The position numbers and the translations under genes are program-made. Below the pieces are notes generated by a model. It was not told the origin of the DNA and did no database searches. It saw only the letters and a program-made list of their open reading frames with translations. DNA of 9,240 nt from Promethearchaeota archaeon. GTDB lineage: Archaea; Asgardarchaeota; Lokiarchaeia; Sigynarchaeales; SOKP01. The stretch covers positions 1 to 9,240 of the forward strand of contig JAEOTV010000311.1 in NCBI GenBank assembly GCA_016839635.1, written 5' to 3'. Below, piece after piece: positions 6,305-9,240 of this stretch; the first letter of the stretch is position 1, and every line of letters starts with the position of its first letter.

Positions 6305-6323
6305 TAAATTCAAACCAAATTAG

Positions 6324-6335
6324 ATTATATTAATT
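6324..6335 (-). promoter_or_regulatory. Likely TATA element for the 5708-6304 gene
   Basis: The minus strand reads AATTAATATAAT, centred about 25 bp before the ATG at 6304. This fits a leaderless transcript starting at that ATG and argues against the TTG at 6313 as the start. Confidence 0.45.
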
Positions 6336-6439
6336 AGATATGACTTTTTTTTAATATAGGTAAATTTTCTTATAACTGTAAAATCAATATTATAATTAGT
6401 TAATGCGACTTCACATATTTATATCTTTCAAATAAATAA

Positions 6440-6450
6440 CTTATTTTTAA
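6440..6450 (+). promoter_or_regulatory. Likely TATA element for the hydrolase-methyltransferase pair
   Basis: CTTATTTTTAA is centred about 25 bp before the ATG at 6470. No Shine-Dalgarno sequence precedes the ATG, so the first gene of this unit is probably translated from a leaderless mRNA. Confidence 0.45.
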
Positions 6451-6469
6451 TGGTTAACTTTGAAATATT

Positions 6470-7312
6470 ATGAGTTTTACTTTTGTTAATGGAATTAACA
6501 TTTCTTATGAAATTAAAGGAACTGGATTTCCAATATTATTAATTCATGGATTTGGATCGAAAAAAGAAATTTGGAAACCCCAGCTAATAGAATTAAGTAA
6601 AATTTTTAAAACAATAACGTTTGATCTGAGAGGAACAGGTAAAACTGATAGACCTAATTATCTTTATACTATGGATATGTTTGTAGAGGACATAAAGGGG
6701 TTAATTGATTATCTACAAATTGAATCAGTCCATCTCATTGGGAGATCATTTGGTGGTATGATTGCCCAAAATTTTGTCTTAAAATATCCAAAAATGGTAA
6801 AAAAACTAGTTTTAATAGCTACAAACGCAAAATATGATGAAGAAGGTGCTGTTGAAATTGTAATAAGAAATCGAATAAAGGAAATTGAATTAATAAAAAC
6901 CAACCCAGCTAAAGCATTTTGGAACAAATCTATGTTCGTATATCATCAGAAATTCCGACAAGAACTCAAGCAAAATCTAAAAAAGAAATTTCATGGAGTC
7001 TTTTCATTAGAGGATTTAATAGAACAGAGCACTATTAATCCTTCAAGAGCTCAAGATATCATTAATCAAGGTAATGCAATGAAGAATCACAATGTATTTA
7101 ATCGTTTAAATGAAATTAAAAATGAAACCCTATTAATTACTGCTTCTCATGATAGGTTAATCCCTAAATCTTTAATGATTGAAATGAATAAAAGAATACC
7201 AAATAGTAAATTAAAAACTATTCAAAAAGCTGGACATTTCATGACGGTTTCAAGAGCATCTGAGGTTAACAAAATCATTCTAGATTTTGTACAAGAGAAA
7301 TTTATTTTATGA
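6470..7312 (+). CDS. Alpha/beta hydrolase
   Basis: 280 residues, the normal length for a single-domain alpha/beta hydrolase. The fold's landmarks appear in order: LLIHGFG (23-29) with the HG oxyanion loop, FDLRGTGKTDRP (51-62, the usual D-x-R-G-x-G-x-S/T region), the nucleophile elbow GRSFGG (91-96) with Ser93, the acid Asp228 in ASHDRLIP, and His256 in KAGHF. A helical cap lies at about 125-210. The catalytic triad is complete, so it should be an active serine hydrolase. Close relatives include 3-oxoadipate enol-lactonase-like hydrolases, other esterases and lipases, and the substrate cannot be read from sequence. There is no signal peptide, so it is likely cytoplasmic. It leads a probable two-gene unit, with the tRNA methyltransferase starting 33 bases after its stop. 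A shared function of the two is not obvious. Confidence 0.93.
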   Translation: MSFTFVNGINISYEIKGTGFPILLIHGFGSKKEIWKPQLIELSKIFKTITFDLRGTGKTDRPNYLYTMDMFVEDIKGLIDYLQIESVHLIGRSFGGMIAQNFVLKYPKMVKKLVLIATNAKYDEEGAVEIVIRNRIKEIELIKTNPAKAFWNKSMFVYHQKFRQELKQNLKKKFHGVFSLEDLIEQSTINPSRAQDIINQGNAMKNHNVFNRLNEIKNETLLITASHDRLIPKSLMIEMNKRIPNSKLKTIQKAGHFMTVSRASEVNKIILDFVQEKFIL

Positions 7313-7330
7313 AAAAGTCAATAAAAATAC

Positions 7331-7337
7331 AGAGGAT
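7331..7337 (+). promoter_or_regulatory. Shine-Dalgarno site for the TrmJ-like gene
   Basis: AGAGGAT lies eight bases before the ATG at 7346 and matches the GAGG core of an archaeal ribosome site. Together with the 33-base gap after the hydrolase stop it suggests co-transcription, with internal initiation on a shared mRNA. Confidence 0.55.
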
Positions 7338-7345
7338 TATTTAAA

Positions 7346-8194
7346 ATGGATGAGAAAAAGATTAAAAGAGACATTACTTCTTTTCAAGAAACAAAGAGAG
7401 CGCAAGATTATGAAAATTTGTCCTTCACAGTAGTTTTAGTACAACCTGAGCATTCAGGAAATATTGGTTCAGTAGCACGTGTTATGGAGAATTTCAATTT
7501 TAAAAAGCTTGTTATATTTAATCCATATGAAAGTGTAGATAAAATCCGAAGCTATGAATCTCAAGGGTTTGCTATGCATGGAAAAGAAATCCTCTTTAAT
7601 TCAGAAATTATTGAATTAGATAATCCGGAAGATCATTTAAAAGAATTAGAAACTTTCCTTAAAAGATATGACTATATTATTGCGACTACTGCTCGAGGAA
7701 AAAGCTATTCAAACATTAGAAGATTAGCCATTTTCCCTGAAAATTTAGAACTCCCAATTTTAGTTAATCCTTTAAAAATAGCAATTCTATTCGGTAAAGA
7801 ATCTCGAGGATTAACAAATGAAGAAATTGGACTTGCTGATATACTTTTACGCATACCCACAAGTAATAAATATTCTACATTAAATTTATCTCATGCTTGT
7901 GGAATTGTTTTATATGAAATATTTAAAAAAATAAATATTCTAGACATTGGGCGGGGAGAACATCCAGTATTAATTGCCACTAGAGATGATCGAATTATTT
8001 TACTCAAAATAATTAAGGAAATAATTGAAAAATTAAAGATAAGAAATCATAAAAAAGAAAATATGTTCTTTGCTTTTCGAAATATTTTTGGAAGGCGTTT
8101 GATGTCAAAAAAGGAACTAAGTTCAATTTTAGGATTATTTTCAAAAGTTAATATGCTATTAGATAATGTAAAGCCATATGAAAATTCAACTTAA
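7346..8194 (+). CDS. TrmJ-like SPOUT tRNA 2'-O-methyltransferase
   Basis: 282 residues. All three SpoU-type SPOUT motifs are present: motif 1 at 33-50 (QPEHSGNIGSVARVMENF, with the N-x-G-x-x-x-R core), motif 2 at 148-160 (LFGKESRGLTNEE, family form F-G-x-E-x-x-G-L) and motif 3 at 170-191 (IPTSNKYSTLNLSHA leading to LYE). These form the knotted S-adenosylmethionine site. The extra C-terminal helices (about 213-272, FGRRLMSKKELSSILGLF) match the TrmJ-type extension, absent from short TrmL/TrmH-like enzymes. Archaeal and bacterial TrmJ methylate the 2'-OH of tRNA position 32, so the same reaction is likely here. The first 24 residues are a charged extension. It is probably co-transcribed with the hydrolase before it. 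The TrmJ subfamily is likely, and SpoU/TrmH superfamily membership is certain. Confidence 0.92.
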   Translation: MDEKKIKRDITSFQETKRAQDYENLSFTVVLVQPEHSGNIGSVARVMENFNFKKLVIFNPYESVDKIRSYESQGFAMHGKEILFNSEIIELDNPEDHLKELETFLKRYDYIIATTARGKSYSNIRRLAIFPENLELPILVNPLKIAILFGKESRGLTNEEIGLADILLRIPTSNKYSTLNLSHACGIVLYEIFKKINILDIGRGEHPVLIATRDDRIILLKIIKEIIEKLKIRNHKKENMFFAFRNIFGRRLMSKKELSSILGLFSKVNMLLDNVKPYENST

Positions 8195-8381
8195 AGCTAG
8201 CATTAGCTCTTCAAGATTGGGACCCCCAAAAATCATAAACAAAATAAATTCCAGAAATCTGTATATAATCTTTAAAGGAAAAATCAACATTATTTAAAAA
8301 TAAGAATTATTAGAATTCACTGAGAAAGATTTAAATAGCTATTGTTAATCCAATTTTATAATTAAAGTTTCTTGAAATCTA
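8195..8381. other. Non-coding stretch with two weak hairpins after the TrmJ-like gene
   Basis: Directly after the stop at 8194 there is AGCTA-GCAT-TAGCT (8195-8208). At 8217-8229 TTGGG-ACC-CCCAA follows, with flanking GAT (8215-8217) and ATC (8232-8234) able to extend the stem around a bulge. The G/C-run is unusual in this DNA. Neither hairpin is followed by a strong T-run, so a terminator role is uncertain. The rest, up to the small membrane-peptide gene, is AT-rich with nothing else I can identify. Confidence 0.3.
8353..8361 (+). promoter_or_regulatory. Likely TATA element for the small membrane-peptide gene
   Basis: ATTTTATAA is centred about 25 bp before the ATG at 8382, the same geometry as at the other first genes in this window. 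No Shine-Dalgarno sequence is present. This supports the short frame being a real gene. Confidence 0.4.
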
Positions 8382-8528
8382 ATGAAACCAAAAAAATCCT
8401 ATAAAATTACGGTATTGATTATAATATTACTTTTTTCCTTAGCTTTATCAAATTTATATTTGAGCTATAACCTGAGTTTCAATTTTAAAAATTCATCTCA
8501 AAAAACAATTGAAAATTGTCTGAGTTAA
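8382..8528 (+). CDS. Small membrane or secreted peptide, 48 residues
   Basis: A short frame of 48 codons plus TAA. The N-terminus is basic (Lys at 2, 4, 5 and 8), followed by about 20 hydrophobic residues from 9 to 28 (TVLIIILLFSLALSNLYL core). The remaining 20 residues are polar and Asn/Ser-rich, with one Cys at 46. This is the layout of a signal anchor or signal peptide with a short outside tail. It lies alone between the TrmJ-like gene and the convergent 8591-9232 gene, with a TATA-like element at the right distance and an oligo-T site after it. It could be a genuine small membrane protein or the remnant of a longer secreted protein. I saw no continuation in another frame beyond the stop. 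No family recognised. Confidence 0.5.
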   Translation: MKPKKSYKITVLIIILLFSLALSNLYLSYNLSFNFKNSSQKTIENCLS

Positions 8529-8567
8529 GTTTCTTGCTTAAGATGGAGAAAATCTATAAATTATAAC

Positions 8568-8608
8568 AAGAGAGTAAAAATTTTTGTAATTTAAATAAAA
8601 ACTCTCTT
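8568..8608. terminator. Possible bidirectional terminator between the small peptide gene and the 8591-9232 gene
   Basis: AAAAATTTTT at 8576-8585 gives a run of five T on each strand, just after the stop of the minus-strand gene (8591) and about 50 bases after the plus-strand peptide gene. It is enclosed by an 8-bp inverted repeat AAGAGAGT (8568-8575) / ACTCTCTT (8601-8608), whose right arm lies in the last codons of the minus-strand gene. Oligo-T runs are the main archaeal termination signal, so this can serve both convergent genes. Confidence 0.45.
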
Positions 8609-9232
8609 TTGCAATTTTACGTATTCCTTATAATCTTGGAACCCATTTTCGACGTATTCAAAAGCAATTTCGAATAATTGACGAAATAATTCTTCAGGAA
8701 AAGCATTTTGTTCAAAGATTACTTCACTTACTAATTCTTCAGTAAGAATTTGTGAATTAATAGGTTGATCATATACCAAGAATGTCATCATTGCCTTATC
8801 CACTTTAGATTTAATGAGATTTTTAATGAATTTTAAGCTAATATCTCGCTTAGGATCCACAAAATAAGGAAAATTCATATCATCTAGTATTTTAATGTAG
8901 TTCAAGGAATTTGTAATTCTTTCTACGCAATAATCTAATGCGCTTACTGGAAGATTAAATTTCTGACAAAAATCCTTTTTAGTTTCATGGACTGGAAACG
9001 CAAATGGGTGTCTATAGATAATATAATATGCTGCTACAAAGAATTTGAATAAATTATGGGGTATTTTTCCATTATTTCTCAAATATTTATAAACAACTGA
9101 AATTGTATCTAATAAAAGTTCACTATTAATATCAAATTGCTGCAAGAATTCTTGCCCATCTTTAATTAGATCAATTGTTATACGTTCTTTGGTATTTATT
9201 TCTTCATATTGAGGGGTATAGAGTTCTAACAT
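8591..9232 (-). CDS. All-helical protein, possible cyclin-fold (TFIIB-like) domain
   Basis: 213 residues from the ATG at 9232. The frame stays open to the window edge, so a slightly earlier start cannot be excluded. It is helical throughout. Residues 38-112 have a layout reminiscent of a TFIIB/cyclin repeat: a long helix (LLLDTISVVYKYLR), a second with FFVAAYYIIYRHP, then an Arg/Pro turn and a helix-turn-helix-like segment ETKKDFCQKFNLPVSALDYC (83-102) and a final helix to SLNYI. A PYFVDPKRDI link (122-131) leads to a second helical part (132-200) that could be a second repeat. There is no zinc ribbon, so it is not a full transcription factor B. The fold call is a similarity of pattern only. 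No membrane segment or signal peptide. Its promoter would lie beyond the right edge. Confidence 0.75.
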   Translation of the reverse strand: MLELYTPQYEEINTKERITIDLIKDGQEFLQQFDINSELLLDTISVVYKYLRNNGKIPHNLFKFFVAAYYIIYRHPFAFPVHETKKDFCQKFNLPVSALDYCVERITNSLNYIKILDDMNFPYFVDPKRDISLKFIKNLIKSKVDKAMMTFLVYDQPINSQILTEELVSEVIFEQNAFPEELFRQLFEIAFEYVENGFQDYKEYVKLQKRVFI

Positions 9233-9240
9233 TTTACACA

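Noticed and set aside
6305..6313. TTG start three codons upstream for the 5708-6304 gene
   Set aside because: The ATG at 6304 has the standard 25-bp distance from a TATA element; TTG is the rarer start and has no ribosome site.
6709..6927. Open frame on the minus strand, 72 codons
   Set aside because: Antisense to the alpha/beta hydrolase, whose motifs fix the coding strand.
8195..8234. Paired hairpins after the TrmJ-like gene considered as a tRNA fragment or structured RNA
   Set aside because: Too short, with no T-arm or anticodon-like pattern and no conserved RNA motif that I recognise; kept only as weak hairpins.
1..9240. CRISPR arrays, insertion sequences, phage or integrase genes, rRNA and tRNA genes
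   Set aside because: No regularly spaced repeats, transposase or integrase motifs, or RNA gene signatures were seen on either strand.

Overview
The window looks like chromosomal DNA of an archaeon, most likely an Asgard archaeon of the Lokiarchaeia type. The base composition is strongly AT-rich, intergenic regions carry archaeal-style TATA elements, and the gene content is typical of Asgard genomes. That content is a longin-like domain fused to an Arf/Ras-like GTPase with a TPR/MIT-like tail, plus HEAT- and TPR-type solenoid proteins and long charged coiled coils. These sit beside ordinary archaeal housekeeping genes: an M32 carboxypeptidase, a TrmJ-type SPOUT tRNA methyltransferase and an alpha/beta hydrolase. 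The Asgard assignment is an inference from protein style. There is no rRNA or other marker gene here to prove it. I saw no tRNA, CRISPR array, insertion sequence or phage gene.

Layout. 1-374 (-) is the N-terminal part of an M32 (Taq-type) carboxypeptidase that runs off the left edge. 566-2149 (-) encodes the longin-GTPase fusion. A 204-bp AT-rich divergent promoter region with a 33-bp imperfect palindrome separates it from a two-gene plus-strand unit: an unrecognised Cys-rich protein (2354-3307) and a HEAT-repeat/coiled-coil protein (3340-4575). The latter converges, with overlapping stop codons, on an AbrB-like/helical-solenoid protein (4572-5624, -). Upstream of that on the same strand is a small protein with a probable longin/roadblock-like part and a Cys/His pair (5708-6304, -). 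It diverges from a plus-strand pair, alpha/beta hydrolase (6470-7312) and TrmJ-like methyltransferase (7346-8194). A 396-bp gap follows, holding a 48-codon membrane-peptide gene (8382-8528, +). A possible cyclin-fold protein (8591-9232, -) closes the window.

How the genes may fit together. The left two thirds (566-6304) hold five neighbouring genes built from parts that eukaryotes use in membrane traffic and small-GTPase control: longin-like domain, GTPase, HEAT solenoid, TPR-like solenoid and coiled coil. They lie in at least four transcription units, so a shared process is only a hypothesis. The GTPase is notable because its switch II motif has lost the conserved Gly and Gln while its P-loop and NKxD are intact. 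The right third looks like ordinary RNA-modification and hydrolase genes. First genes of transcription units tend to have a TATA-like element about 25 bp before the start codon and no Shine-Dalgarno, which suggests leaderless mRNAs. The second genes of the two plus-strand pairs have clear Shine-Dalgarno sites.
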